A stretch of DNA of 64,000 bases from Ixodes scapularis (Eukaryota > Arthropoda > Arachnida > Ixodida > Ixodidae). Where the stretch lies: contig NW_024609951.1 in assembly GCF_016920785.2 (NCBI RefSeq), positions 744,001-808,000 on the forward strand. The letters run 5' to 3'. The notes beneath the pieces were generated by a model. It was not told where the DNA came from. It worked only from the letters and a program-made list of their open reading frames with translations, and did no database searches. Shown piece after piece: positions 34,917 through 46,636 of this stretch. Position 1 is the first letter of the stretch. The number at the start of each line of letters is the position of its first letter. Made by a program: the position numbers and the translations under genes.

Positions 34917-37339
34917 GCGTATTTCCAAAACCTGGCCCTTCCAGATCTGCCGCGGAGCGGTGTGCTCTGATTGGCCAGATTACCGCCGCAAAAAATATTG
35001 ACGGCGACGCACATACGGCGCCGGTCGCCGGCAGGAGCGTCTGCTACACTCCGGCTGTGGTGACTTGGTGGACACGCTGTTGTGTAGAGAACGCGTTGTT
35101 TCGTCTGCCAGTGCATATCCATTGAGTTATTCCGCATATCAGGCGCATAAGAGTCGGTAGCAGGAGTTTCGAGCATGCCGATGTCCACAGTTCGACTGCT
35201 CCAACCTCACCGATTCTTTACTCAAGCTCGAATGAAGTAGGCCTCGCTGCTCTAGCTGTTCCGTAATTGAAACTGTGTACACGTGGAGTGCTTGCAGTGC
35301 TAATGCGCAGTGCTTTTCAACCGCAATTCAAGACGCGAGAACGATAGCCCTGCACAGCATGTGTGGCTGGTGTCTACGTTTTCCGTGTGGCTCTTGTCAA
35401 AGTAAGCCTTGTAGCCTTCCTACGCGCCTGCGTAGCGCCCGCAATGCTGTCAATCGTACTGCTCAATTAATTCGCTGTTTTTCTTGCTCTGAAACGCTAT
35501 GCAGATTTTATATCCACTTCAATGCTTCACAGCTGAATGAATACTTGTTTGTCGCTGAACAAGATTGCCATGAACGGTTTTACTTACGCGGTTTTACGCC
35601 CCGCAAGTGTTTACTTTTTTCTGTTTCACGTTTTATTGCACAGACTGCTTGGATTTGTAAAAGTTTTAGGCTCTTTTGCGCTTACCAAGTTTTGTGAAAT
35701 TAAAAGGACGCGAATTGGTTTCACAGGCTGTTTGTTTCTTACGCCTATCATTACTGCACGTCGTGTTACTTTGATTAGCACTGGAGGCGAGCGAGGATTG
35801 CTCTAATATGTCTTTTTAACCCCAAGGAGCAGAGAATGCAGTACGATATAACTTGGAATGTCACCTGCCCTTTCAGCCTGTGGAGGTCCATGGGAATTAG
35901 AACAGAAGCATTAAAGCCATCTTCAGAATTACTTGTGCATTAAATCCTGTTACCCACGGGACATTCTTGTGTGAATCTGAAGCCCATGCTATTAATAGCT
36001 TCTCCATGCTAGTGATAGACTCCAGCTACAGTCTAGTTTTGCCACCTTTATTTCGGTCCCATCAATTTCCAGCTGCTGATGTTATCACTGTGCAATGCTG
36101 AAGTACTAAAGGCTTCATAAATTACAGGCAGATCCAGACAAGATCCAGGACACTGAGCACAATGAATGCAGTGCTGCTGGTTCTTACGACCAGCGACTTT
36201 TACGCACACACCCCTAAGATGCCCTAGGCCGAGACCCTAATAGCTGCGTCCCACTAGAGCAACAGCAAAAAACGACAGCGACAGACGACAATGAGCAGAT
36301 ATGACACCGACAAACAGCCTGTTTGTCGAAGTCCGCTATCCCACCTGGCAGACACGACGCAGAACACGGGGACAAGGAAACTTGTTTGCTAGTGGGACTG
36401 GAGTTGTCAACAAAACACTTCAAAATACAGAGACAACCAGAGTATGGCGACGCGGTTTTCTTGTTTTGCTCTTTGGACGTCAAATGCCCCGACAAACACG
36501 GTGAAAGTGGAGACGATTACTTTATTCCTTGTTTAAAGCTTCCGCTTTTCTTCGTTTGCCGTTGGCAACTTTTCGAAAACAGTCGTGACAATCGACACCC
36601 AACTTTTTCCGAACTAAAGTTCCTGAATCATTGCTTTTTTTGGGTCATTCGAAGCATTCCAAGTGAGCGCCACGGGATTTCACGTCGATTTGAGGACGTT
36701 TTTAATTTCATACCCGAATGACCGAATGGCAGGCGTTTCATGGGAGACAATCACAGAATGGATGAGAAGTCTCTCAATTTGCCGGAATGGCTTGCCGCAG
36801 AACTGGCGGAACGTCGTTTCCTACTTCGTGGTGAGCGGTCTTACTTTGGTCAGTCCTCGCATTTGGGTGTATCCATCCTGATGCAGGGGCGCAGACTTCG
36901 GCATCTTGAAGCACCAACTCGCGCACCAAGTTTTCGTGAGCAAAACCAGCCACAGCAAATTCCCTTTTGCAACACGACATCTAGCAAGCAAGCCGGGCTG
37001 CGACTACTACAAGCAATCCAGGAATCGAAACTGCGGGAGCGGGAACGATCAGTGGCCGCCAAGGACTGAGTCGCGGAAGGAATGGGAGGAAGAGTAGAAG
37101 GTGGGTGGGGAAGTCAGCAACTGAAGGCACAAGCGGGCGAGAAAATTAAGTTTGTCTCCGAGAGATGTTCCTCGGTGGGACTGCTTGCTGCGCTTCTAGT
37201 TCAACGACAGACAAGAACTCGTCCGTCGTCGATGGTTTGTCGGTGTTTTCGCGTTTGTTGGTCATTGCAGTGGAACAGCATCAGCAACACAAACCTTTGT
37301 GGTGTTGCCAGACAAAAATCAGTGTTTGCCGCTCTAGTG

Positions 37340-38849
37340 CAGGGGTGGCCAGGCTGACCCGGCCGAAGAGCCACAAACAAAACTACGAAACTTTCAGGAG
37401 CCGCGGGGGGGGGGGGGGGGGGGGTACTTTTGTCCATAGAGTTATTATAATGTACGCTAGAGGTTCAAGTGGCGCTAGTGTGCTGACGCAAATTGAAGCA
37501 GACAGCAACCAGTCGAAAATTGACTTCCGGTAATGCATTTCTATGGGGAAAAGTGAGTGAATTTTCTCTCTGCGCTCGATCATAAGAGCAAATATCCCGA
37601 ATAATTCATACGTACTAGGTAGCTTCGAACATTTCTCAGTCAGGCCGACGAAATAATTGGTCAGTTACGGTGTTTTTCTTTCAAATTCATCGCATTAAAA
37701 ACGGTGCTAAAACAGCTTCGTACGTGTATTTATGTGCACTGTCGGACACTGTTAGCGCGAACACGACGTCGGCGCTTTTCAGCGTGGGGGATATACGTGC
37801 GAAACGAACGAAGAACATCTGGAAATTAAGAAAGACGGCAAGAACTACGCAGTAACAACGGATCAGTAACTACACGTGCATATACGATCAAAATTAATTG
37901 AAGGCCACGTAATCTATTCCTATTTTAAATAAGTAATATAACGCTTTATTCTTTCTGCTCTGAGCGAAGCTGCTTGTTCTACGTTCAAAATATCACCCGC
38001 ACGCTCGAAATCTTTGAGAACAAGTGCCCGATGAAAGCTGCCCGGCAGAGAAAACAATACAAAGAGACACCTTTCATAGCCCACGGACTTTATTCTCTAC
38101 GTTTTGAATGTTTTTATCCGCTCATGCACGACGGGGTCATTTTTATATAGTGACAGGACTGGCATATTATCAATATATAAGCGTCACCGGATTGCTCGCG
38201 AGCCTTGAACACACTCTACATTCCTTTCAATTGTAATTTTGCTTTGAATCGTCGCTTGTTTCTACACACCTGCTGCGGAACACACGTTTGGGACTGAAAT
38301 GTAGCGAAGTTAAACATCGGTCACTGATGAAGAAAAATGCGCTAACTAAAGCAATTACACTTTTACAGTGTTAATCAAGGTACATACTATTCAGTACGAC
38401 CCAAATAACCAAAGTGTTCCGTGTTATTTTCCGGCGAAGAGACAAAATGCATGCGCGCTTTCCCATAGGAATACACAGGAAGACTGGAAAAGTAGACTGG
38501 TTGCTGTCTGCTTCAATTTGCGTCACGGAAGTCGCATAGACACTAGCGCCAGTCGAACCTCTAGCGTACATTATAATAACTCTATGCTTTTGTCTAGAGC
38601 AATTAACGAAACTCGAACTACTTTCTATCTCTCCGACTCAAAAGCACTCCAACTGCTTGTAAGGTAGCGGCAGCACAAGACTACCAAACTGCAACCTGTC
38701 TTTCGACTTAAAACGTGTTCCATTTCTTTTTTTGGGGAAGTGCTCATGTGATCGGGAGGGAGGCGAGCAAGGGGGAGGGGGAGGAGGGGGGGGGACCGCG
38801 AGCTGCACTTTAACACGCGAAGTTGCGAGCCGCAGCTTGGCCACCCCTG
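37340..38849. mobile_element. hAT element (CAGGGGTGGCC ends), 8-bp TSD
   Basis: The left end CAGGGGTGGCCAGGCTGACC and right end AGCTTGGCCACCCCTG are inverted. CTCTAGTG duplicates at 37332-37339 and 38850-38857. A CAGGGGTGGCCAA-style terminus with GAGCCGC motifs is a classical hAT MITE signature. It contains another hAT element (37435-38586), so its own body is only about 350 bp. It is absent from the right arm. Confidence 0.9.
37435..38586. mobile_element. hAT element (CATAGAGTTATTATAATG ends), 8-bp TSD
   Basis: The inverted ends begin CATAGAGTTATTATAATGTA and extend for about 80 bp (through GCTAGAGGTTC and GCAAATTGAAGCAGACAGCA). CTTTTGTC is duplicated at 37427-37434 and 38587-38594. There is no transposase. 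Part of the interior (about 37740-37780, GCGCGAACACGACGT) resembles 7000-7030 in the other hAT element. It is the innermost layer of a nest of five elements. Confidence 0.9.
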
Positions 38850-39718
38850 CTCTAGTGGGACGATGCTATAAGAATTTTCTACTCAAAGTACGCAAATCTA
38901 TACGTCAGGAGGCTTTTCCCAGAATTAGCAACACCTTCCCAGATTGATAATCATGGATGAACCCCTGGTCTCAATCCTGGCAGTGTTACAGCAGTGGAAG
39001 GTGGGCACCGCAGATGCCCGTTCTGCTGCGTCTCACTAGCAAGTCAGTCGAGGGAGATTCAAGGAACTCCAAGTTGGGACATTGCGACCAAAGCAACATT
39101 TTCCCCCCTCTGCTTGGCCTCTTTGCTTGAACTTCTAGAAAGAGCCACACCGGGACCGAGACAATCTGCACCAGTACATGACAGCTCCTATGACCCATCT
39201 TGTAACGCCTTCATCTCAACCGCCATTCTCCAGCAGTTCTTTTAGGCACAGTCTTCAGAAGGTAATCAAAAGAGCATGCACAAGCTACGTCAGAGGTCCA
39301 GGTGCAGTTCGAGGTCTTGCATCCAAGAAATATTTCTCGAGACATTCACAACATATGTTGATGAACACCAGTGTTGCAGGCAATCATCTGCCAAGAAACC
39401 GCAGACACTTGCTTCCCAGAGGTCGATTGTGTAGAACCGGATGGTGCAGCTTGATCCTGCCCATCAACCAGGCCTTTGGCACATACCCTCTACTGTGTAG
39501 CATTGCAGATGCTTGAAGTACAGCAGACTGCCTGCCTGATGGGGAAAGAAAGACTAAGCAGTCAATCCAAGCCACTCTTGAAACAATGTGCAGAAAAGGA
39601 AATTCACACATGGAGATATGAACCATGCTGTAGTCAAGACAGATTGTAGGTCGCTATGCTTGTTTTGGGTGTGTCCTGATCAATCCATTGAGTTGGAGTG
39701 GAAGACTCACCCTTTTAA

Positions 39719-40267
39719 AGGGCCCCTGAGAAAAAAAGGTATTTTTTAACAATCTATAGTCGGTGACAGGTCAAGAACGAAATGGAAGCTCGTCTCACCT
39801 CTTTCCACTTTAGCAGTGCGAATGCTGGAGGGGGCGACCTCCTCTCCACCGTTCGCACCGCTCACGTGGAAAGGGGTGGGAGGAGATTCCACTTCGTTCT
39901 TGACCTGTCACCGACTATAGTTGGGACACGCGTGTCAAAAGAAAAATTAATGTCGGGAAAAATTTTTTGAGAGCAATATTGACGGCGCAAGACGCGATTT
40001 AGTCGCCAGTCACGTCCCTTATTGCTTGTTTTCTCTCTCGGCATTTCAGGCGCGTGGAGCAGAGGTCGATCGCCTTCGCCTTCACGACCAAGATAGTCAT
40101 TTTGGAATGACCCGTGACGTCATGGACTTCTCGCACAATTTCAATTAAATCTCTCGCAATCAATATTGCTCTAGAAAACCTTTTTTCTTTTTTGTAAACT
40201 TTTTTTTTTAGCACATGTGTCCCACTGGACTGTTTAAAAAAATCCTTTTTTTCTTTTCAGGGGTCCT
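39719..40267. mobile_element. TTAA MITE A, left-arm copy
   Basis: TTAA flanks (39715-39718, 40268-40271) enclose inverted ends AGGGCCCCTGAGAAAAAAAG and the complement of AGGACCCCTGAAAAGAAAAA. It is shared with the right arm (57607-57995), so it predates the arms' divergence. It contains a later 161-bp foldback. Confidence 0.8.
39757..39917. mobile_element. 161-bp foldback MITE (TA target), left arm only
   Basis: TAGTCGGTGACAGGTCAAGA at the left end is mirrored to 39917. TA flanks it (39755-39756, 39918-39919). The right-arm copy of the host MITE reads straight through this position, so the insertion came after the arms separated. Confidence 0.8.
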
Positions 40268-40812
40268 TTAAGTTAGCCATAGAGTTACTTCCCAACCAGC
40301 AAGTTATCCCTTGAAGTCCTGCTGCGTGCTACCTAAGGAAGAAAGTTGAAGATGGGAAATTTGGATCGGAATGAGCAAGAATGCCTTCCAAGGCGAAAAG
40401 CATTGATGTGCATGCTTTGCCAAAGTCCTTACCCTGCTACATATCACCAAAATGTGATGAATTTATGCCTACATTGCACCATAAGGGAGTTTCCGTTTAT
40501 AACTACCGAAACTAATAGTTCAGGCGTCGCAGTACTGCCAGATTGTTCCTGTAACATTGTGCGAATCGTTCAGAACTTCCGGTTATCGCTTAGAATAACA
40601 TGCGATTTGATTCGATTTACACACCGAACATGACTCAATAGTCGCATGTTTCGTGATATCTCTCATTGTGTGGTATGTTCAGGTAGTCTAATTATTTCCG
40701 TTGAGTGCGCTTCTCGCACCACGCACTGGTGCACTGCCGAGAAGCTACAGCCGTAGAATAGGCATTGCAATTCTGCATATGTTGCTTTGCCGCAGCGCAG
40801 CCTTGTCTTTAA

Positions 40813-41451
40813 GGGGCACTAAAGTGCTTCTTGAGATCCTCGTTTTATTGTTATAACTCAATCTACGAGCACTAACCTTCCTAAGAAAAACAAAAATTAC
40901 ATTCATCTGCGGCCAATTTGCATACTAAAACAATTGATCGAAATTCTCGACACTTAGCGTCAGCCAAGACTGACAGATGGCACTACCGAACCTTCATGAA
41001 TACGGTCAAACAACGGACGGCACGTGTCAGCCACTCACGGGCGATTGGGTCCACCGTGGACGAGCTGCCAACCAGCCGTGCTCGTCCACGCGGGAACCCA
41101 TCCCTCGCGAGTGGCTAACACGCACCGTCCGTCGTTCGACCATATTCAGCAAGGTTCAATAGCGCCATCTGTCATTCTGCGACGATGGTAAGTGTCTGGA
41201 ACCATCACTTTCTTAAGATACGAATTGGCCACAAATGAATGTAAATTCTGAGGTTGAGGCTTGGGCGAGTTGGTACATACTTCGGAATTAAAAACAGCTC
41301 GGAAAGACGAGGACCAGACAAAGAAGTGACACGGATGCATTCTGCGTTGTTTTTAATTCCGATGTAATTCCTGGTTTTTTAGGATGATTTGTGCTCGTAG
41401 ATTGAGGTATGACCATAGAACGAGGCTTTCAATACACACTTCAGTGCCCCG
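40813..41451. mobile_element. TTAA MITE B (foldback), left-arm copy
   Basis: The ends GGGGCACTAAAGTGC and CACTTCAGTGCCCC are inverted; pairing continues through TAACTCAATCTACGAGCAC and inward to GACGGCACGTGTCAGCCACT, so the element is nearly a full palindrome. TTAA flanks lie at 40809-40812 and 41452-41455. Partner: 56549-57059. Confidence 0.8.
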
Positions 41452-41455
41452 TTAA

Positions 41456-41891
41456 AGGGATATTGAACCGAAATTTGGATTTTGCAAAATAAGGATGCAT
41501 GAGCATTGAAACAAGACGCTAGGAACTTGGAGACATGACTCGTACATCAATATCTCAACCGGATGGCCACACTTTTGGAAAAGAAGGGCATGATCGAGCG
41601 AGGTCTTTGACGTCATTGTCCTCCGGCAGAATTTCAGAATGAGGGGAAGCAGCCTCGCTTCTCTCCTCCTCGCTTCGATTCACTAGCTCGAAGAGACGTA
41701 GCAAGAAGGAGAGGGAATAGGAATCGTGACAAGACCTGTCTCGTCAGCTGTGTTCACTCACACACTTTTTTCCAAAAATACAGTGATCCGTTGGAGATAT
41801 CGCTGTACGAGTGTTGTTTTGGGGTTTTGCAGCGTCCCGCCTATCCGTCCAGCCTCGTTTTGTAAGCTCGAAATTTATGTTCACTATCGCT
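41456..41891. mobile_element. TTAA MITE C, left-arm copy
   Basis: The ends AGGGATATTGAACCGAAATT (41456) and the complement of AGCGATAGTGAACATAAATT are inverted. The flanking TTAA (41452-41455) is shared with MITE B; the other TTAA is at 41892-41895. Partner: 56109-56544. Confidence 0.8.
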
Positions 41892-42048
41892 TTAAGGGTA
41901 AAGCACTATTCCAGGGTGAAATGGTGGACCACAAAGCATGAATTAGAAAAATATATATATATGTGAAAGGAAAGGGAACTTGGTGAATGCTGATTTGATA
42001 TTTACCTTGCAGTAAACTTTGGTAAATAAAAATCCGGTTAGTCAATAT

Positions 42049-42574
42049 CAGGGGTGGCCAAACTGCGGCTCGCGAGCCACGTGCGGCTGATTGCGAGTCC
42101 AAGTGTGGCTCGCTGGTTTTGGGTAAGCGTGCCACCCTACCCCTCCTGTGTCCCAAAGACGAAGAGACTTTTAGAATTAAAAGGAAAAGCTCACAGACTT
42201 GGCAACCTTGTATTACACTGCGTAAATATAGCTGGACTGGTTTTTGACACATTGATGTGTCCAGTGACACTATTTCCTTTATTGTTCTAGAGAAAATTTC
42301 GAAACGTATACGCATAACAAACACCAGGGGCAGTGGCTGGCTAGCAAACCAGCCGAAGCTTTAATTTTTGCTGAGCGGTTAAAGTAACATACTGCTACTT
42401 GGTGTTATTTGTTGTAGTCAACAATTATATTTGTCCTTTTTGGAAAGCACTGTTCCCTCCATATAGTTTTTTTTTTTTTTGAGTAGCCTCCCCCCCTTTA
42501 CTTTTCCTGTGGCTCCTTGAACTTTTGTTGTCTTGTCTGTGGCTCTAACCCCTTGTCACTTTGGCCATCCCTCG
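42049..42574. mobile_element. hAT MITE, left-arm copy
   Basis: The left end CAGGGGTGGCCAAACTGCGG with CTCGCGAGCC and the right end CACTTTGGCCATCCCTCG are inverted. CTATAT-like flanking remnants suggest a decayed 8-bp duplication. Shared with 55425-55951. Confidence 0.75.
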
Positions 42575-44482
42575 CCTATATGATAGACTTTGACACCTTG
42601 AAAATATTACAAACAATTCCTTTATGTGGTTAGCATACTTATTTAATGATGCTTGCTTATCCAAAAGTGCTCATCAGTGAGTAAGTAATACAATTGTCCC
42701 CAGAGCCCGACCTGTATTTCTGGGGGTGTGCGGTGTAGTACGTCATTTATATATGTCAAAACTTACCTCAAAACAGAACTGTGAGCTACAGCCGAATATG
42801 CTGGCAGAGAGTTTGCAACATTACCGCTGCTTTCCACACTTTGGCTTCAATTTGTTAGGTGGGAATCAATCCAGTTAATTATTGCTGGTTTCATCTTAAA
42901 TGTTTTGATTCTGGCCACATGTCTCCAATGTGGCACTCAATAAGAGGCCTCATATGAGCCTACAAACCATATAAACCTGCTCTCTGTCATTTAGTGCTAA
43001 TGCAGTGAGCTGTTTCCTATGCTCTGTTCTCCACCAAGCTGACAGTGCGGTGGGAGCTACACATTCACTGGACCTATTGACCGCGTTCCACTCGTCACCG
43101 GACCCTGCTCCTGGCGCACGGATGTAGGCGGGGGAATGTGATCAGATGGCAAATGATGGGCGTACAACTGGTCCAGCAAGCACGTAGCTTCCTATGCACC
43201 GTCAGCTTAGGGGTGAACGGAGTACACCACTGGTGCGACTGTACATAGGCCAGGTCAGAACCCGTGTCGTCTGGGTTTGTGGCGATTGAGCTCTGCCATA
43301 ACCCAGGAAGGCGCCAGACATCTCATTTTTCTCCGACACGATTCACAGTGGTCCCGCTGGAAGGAAATGAGATACATTTAATTCCTTCATGAGCTACAAT
43401 GGAACTAAATAGCGATAAAACCTTTATCCATGACGACACACACGGTAAACCCGAAACGAAGGTGTGGGTTGGCGATATGTGATGCCATTAAATGACAAAG
43501 CAGTACAACATCAAGCTTGTGTTTAATGTCTGTTAAAGTGCATGGTGGTTCTGCAATAACCCGCACATTAAGTTGAGAAAACTAATTCGCAACTAGCCGC
43601 ATGGTTTTGTAGAAATCAAATATTGTTTGGAATTTTTGTGCAACGCTTGATGTCCCCTTTATTTAGGTTCATCAAAATTGAGTGCTGAGAAAACATTGAT
43701 TCAAGGCTTTTACAGTACCTCTTTCCTCATTCCATTTCATTGAATGGCAGTGACAGCACCATAGGAATTGAACAAAGAGTGAAATCTGCCACCATGTTGA
43801 CAAACCTACCTGCTGAAGGTGGCCACGAGATTCCCTTGTCACCACTTGGTCGCTTGAATAAGTCGTTAACTATTGTATCTAGTTGTACTATGGCAGCAAT
43901 GTTGTAGCTGTGATGCTTGTCGGGCCAGGTCATTTTCAGATGTGCATATACCCGTCGGAGAGTAGCCCATCGCCATGGCAGCTGGTATGAGAAGAGTATA
44001 AATACATTAGCCAAAACATTGAACAGTCAGACAAGCTAGTCTACATGCCACACAATTCCACACAAGGAGACTAAAAAAATATGAAAGCAATGCAACATTG
44101 CCTTTACAGGGCTGTGTATCTCAAGTCTCTTCCCTAGCCCTGCGTTGACCAAGACGTGAGGTGTGCATACTTGCAAGTTCAGACGAAATGGGACAATCTA
44201 CCTATGTGGTCTCCATAGTTTTATATTGCAAAGGCAGACCATATTTTTATGTTGGCAGTGACAAGGAGGCTACAGGCATAATCTGAGGTTATTTTTTAGA
44301 ACAAAACAATTCTGTAAAGCGAACCCACGTTACAGCCTGTACCATGTCTAAGTGAGGAGAGTTAAATTCTGGTTTCTCTCCTGAATGTCTATAATGAAGC
44401 ACTATATGCCTAGCAGTGCTAGAACATTTCTTTGTGAAAGGCCACCCAGCAGCACAAAGTGAGTAAGGCACAGAACTTCCTT

Positions 44483-44572
44483 CAGTTTAAAAGGTTAAAA
44501 CAGCGCAAAAAACAACGGACAGGGTAAAGAAGGGCACGATTTTAGACAACTGAAGGACCTTCAGTTGTCTAA
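44483..44572. repeat. Left-arm-only insertion with 15-bp snap-back hairpin
   Basis: Against the right arm, about 75 bp (AAAACAGCGCAAAAAACAAC and following, a Penelope-flank-like string) are inserted within CTTCAG/TTGTCTAAG. The junction carries perfect arms 44542-44556 and 44558-44572 (TTAGACAACTGAAGG). The right arm has only the non-inverted sequence. Confidence 0.75.
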
Positions 44573-45747
44573 GACCGGAGAAGGAACCTCTCACAGGGGT
44601 GAATGTGCACGAAACGTGTCATTTAGGAATGCATAACAATGAGTGCGTTCGTTATGGGCCAGATGTAGATAATGCGACAGATATATACTTTATGATAATA
44701 TCTGAGTGTATGTACAATGTCTAGACCGGCGAATTTACTGTCCAGCCAAACATATTCCCCACTGCTTTATTCTGAGCGACGATTGCTACTCAATAACGTC
44801 ACTGCAGCGTGGTGGTTTCAGACGGTGCTGTGTCATTAGCTATTTTCAGACGTCGGAATTTTAGTAGCAGACGGAAAAACTACCGTCGCAACTTCTGCAT
44901 CCATTGAGCCCAACTAGCTGACTAGATAAAATCATAACTAGGGATGTCACAAACCTGCGGAGATTGCAGGAGTTAAGGTTTGAACTTGAAAAGTTTGCAT
45001 ATTTCAAATCCTGCTGTGTTTTGAATTTGAAAAGTTTGAAGATGTCAAGTTTCTGAAAGTTCAGGTTTGAAGATTCCAACTCTCTTTACAGACTGAGTAT
45101 GAAAAGTTGGAAAACTTCGAATTTCTTTGCTATTCAAGTTCAAAGAATTCGAATTTAAATTTTTCAATCTTGAGGAACGAGATCAAATACCACAATTTAA
45201 AATAAAGATTTTAAGGACAGATGTGGAAGAAACGTGAAAGTGCTACAAAATTCACTAAAAAAGCTGCGCATCTTATTTTGTGCCATAAACAATACTTTCT
45301 TCTCGGTATCAGGTTCTCATGATACTTCTCGTTATTTATCATGATTTATAAAACAAGCCTTGAATTGGATGGTTCAGCGACAAGCCTTGAGGCACTCTAG
45401 TGTGCATCAGGAATTGCTACCTCTTTGCGAACTGGAAGCAATGCGATTGAATACCCCTAAATGAGATGCTGGCATGAGACAACGAAATATATACAAGTTT
45501 ATGCGTGCAGACAAAGTCGCCAAAGCAAGACATCTTGCTTCACGAAAGATTGTATTTGCTCTGGGCGTTTATTTCCAGTGGAATGGCCCATGGGCAGAGA
45601 GAACACTGCACGCAGGTACAGCACCCGACAGAGCTCAAGGCCAAGGAGCACGCAACCAGACAAGCTCGCAGGTCCACGGCCCCCCAAGATACAGCTGATC
45701 AGGTAATGACCGGTCGTGCATCAGGTTCACTGCACTGCCGGCTTCTT

Positions 45748-45830
45748 TGGCACCTCAGTGGCTCCAAGGCAAGGCACCGGCCTACAGACCCCAGGTGGCA
45801 GGTTTTAACCCCGGCCCAGGTGCCCGCAAT
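45748..45830 (+). repeat. tRNA-like SINE head, left-arm copy
   Basis: CAGTGGCTCCAAGGC resembles a tRNA A box and GGCAGGTTTTAACCCC resembles a B box (GGTTCGAATCC type), spaced about 40 bp apart as in tRNA-derived SINEs. It is mirrored at 51925-52008 in the other arm. It does not fold convincingly as a tRNA gene. Confidence 0.5.
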
Positions 45831-46636
45831 TTGACAAAGGCTTATTGCCGAGAAGGTCGTTCAATCAAGCTTTCTGTTGCACGTCAAATGATCCCCAGGT
45901 GGTCCAAATTAATCCTCACTCGTCTGCTGAGGTGTTCCGAATGTCCGTCATCTGCTTGGCTCGTAAAACTCCATGATTTGATTTTGCGTAGCTGGTTCTT
46001 GACGCTTTCCTTCTTAGAAAAATGAGAAAACGAGCGGAGATATTAGTTGCTTTAAAATGCAAGCGGATACTGATGATAATGGATCAAGTGCCGATCCAGT
46101 GTTGCCTCTCACGAGTCGGTGTCGCTTTCAGTGCGCGCCTTTCCCCAACCAGTTACTAACCGGAAGAGAACTGGCAACTTGCTTTAAAAAACAGCTGGAT
46201 TATGAACAATGCCCCAGAAAAGTGCCTTTGTCGGATTTCCAACCTAAAGACAAGAAACCTGCAGGTTGCTTTGGGGCACCCTACGCAGTTTTACACGGTA
46301 GAGGCTCTGTGCGAAAGCAGGAAAAAAATCTTTCGGTACGAGGCCGGCCGCCACCCCCAAAGCGAGTCGTTGGTGGCACCACCACATCTTTTTATTACTA
46401 ATATTTAAGACCTTATACGATTTGGGTAAAGTTTCTTAACACTTCGTCAAACTTGTGTATGTTTTACGTACCCAATTTTTCCCCTTCAACTGGAAACCTC
46501 AAGGATTATTTTTCAGTTTCCAGTTCGAGTTTTTCCCAGAATGAAAAAAATTATAATGTTTTGGTCTGACTCCGGTTTGTACACGAATTGAAGTTTTTTT
46601 CTCATGTTTGCTTTTCTTTTCAGTTCAATGCCCTGG

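Larger units (their letters stand above)
36247..38862. mobile_element. CCCACTAG-ended DNA element, left-arm copy
   Basis: The ends CGTCCCACTAGAGC (36247) and the complement CTAGTGGGACG (to 38862) are inverted. The body is shared with 58871-59890 in the other arm. The open frame 36323-36721 (132 codons) is conserved between arms but matches nothing I know and may be fortuitous. The left copy is enlarged by the nested hAT pair 37340-38849 at its right end. Confidence 0.55.
34917..46636 (+). repeat. Left inverted arm (11.7 kb)
   Basis: It matches the reverse complement of 50561-61188 from the terminal GCGTATTTCC to TTCAATGCCCTGG (46624-46636). Shared older insertions: a CCCACTAG-ended element, three TTAA MITEs, a hAT MITE, a tRNA-like SINE head and a mariner-like terminus. 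Private insertions: nested hAT elements (37340-38849), a 161-bp foldback (39757-39917) and a Penelope-associated scrap with snap-back hairpin (44483-44557). Confidence 0.85.

Noticed and set aside
36323..36721. 132-codon open frame conserved in both arms (copy at 59421-59819)
   Set aside because: It lies within a repeated DNA element and matches no known family; conservation is explained by shared ancestry of the arms.
43810..43981. Exon-like 172-bp block (with copy 54018-54189) with good AG/GT borders and a 95-codon open frame
   Set aside because: All differences seen between the arm copies change the amino acid and no domain is recognised, so there is no sign of coding constraint.
45748..45830. 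tRNA gene
   Set aside because: A- and B-box-like motifs exist but no cloverleaf with an anticodon arm could be drawn; a SINE head is more likely.
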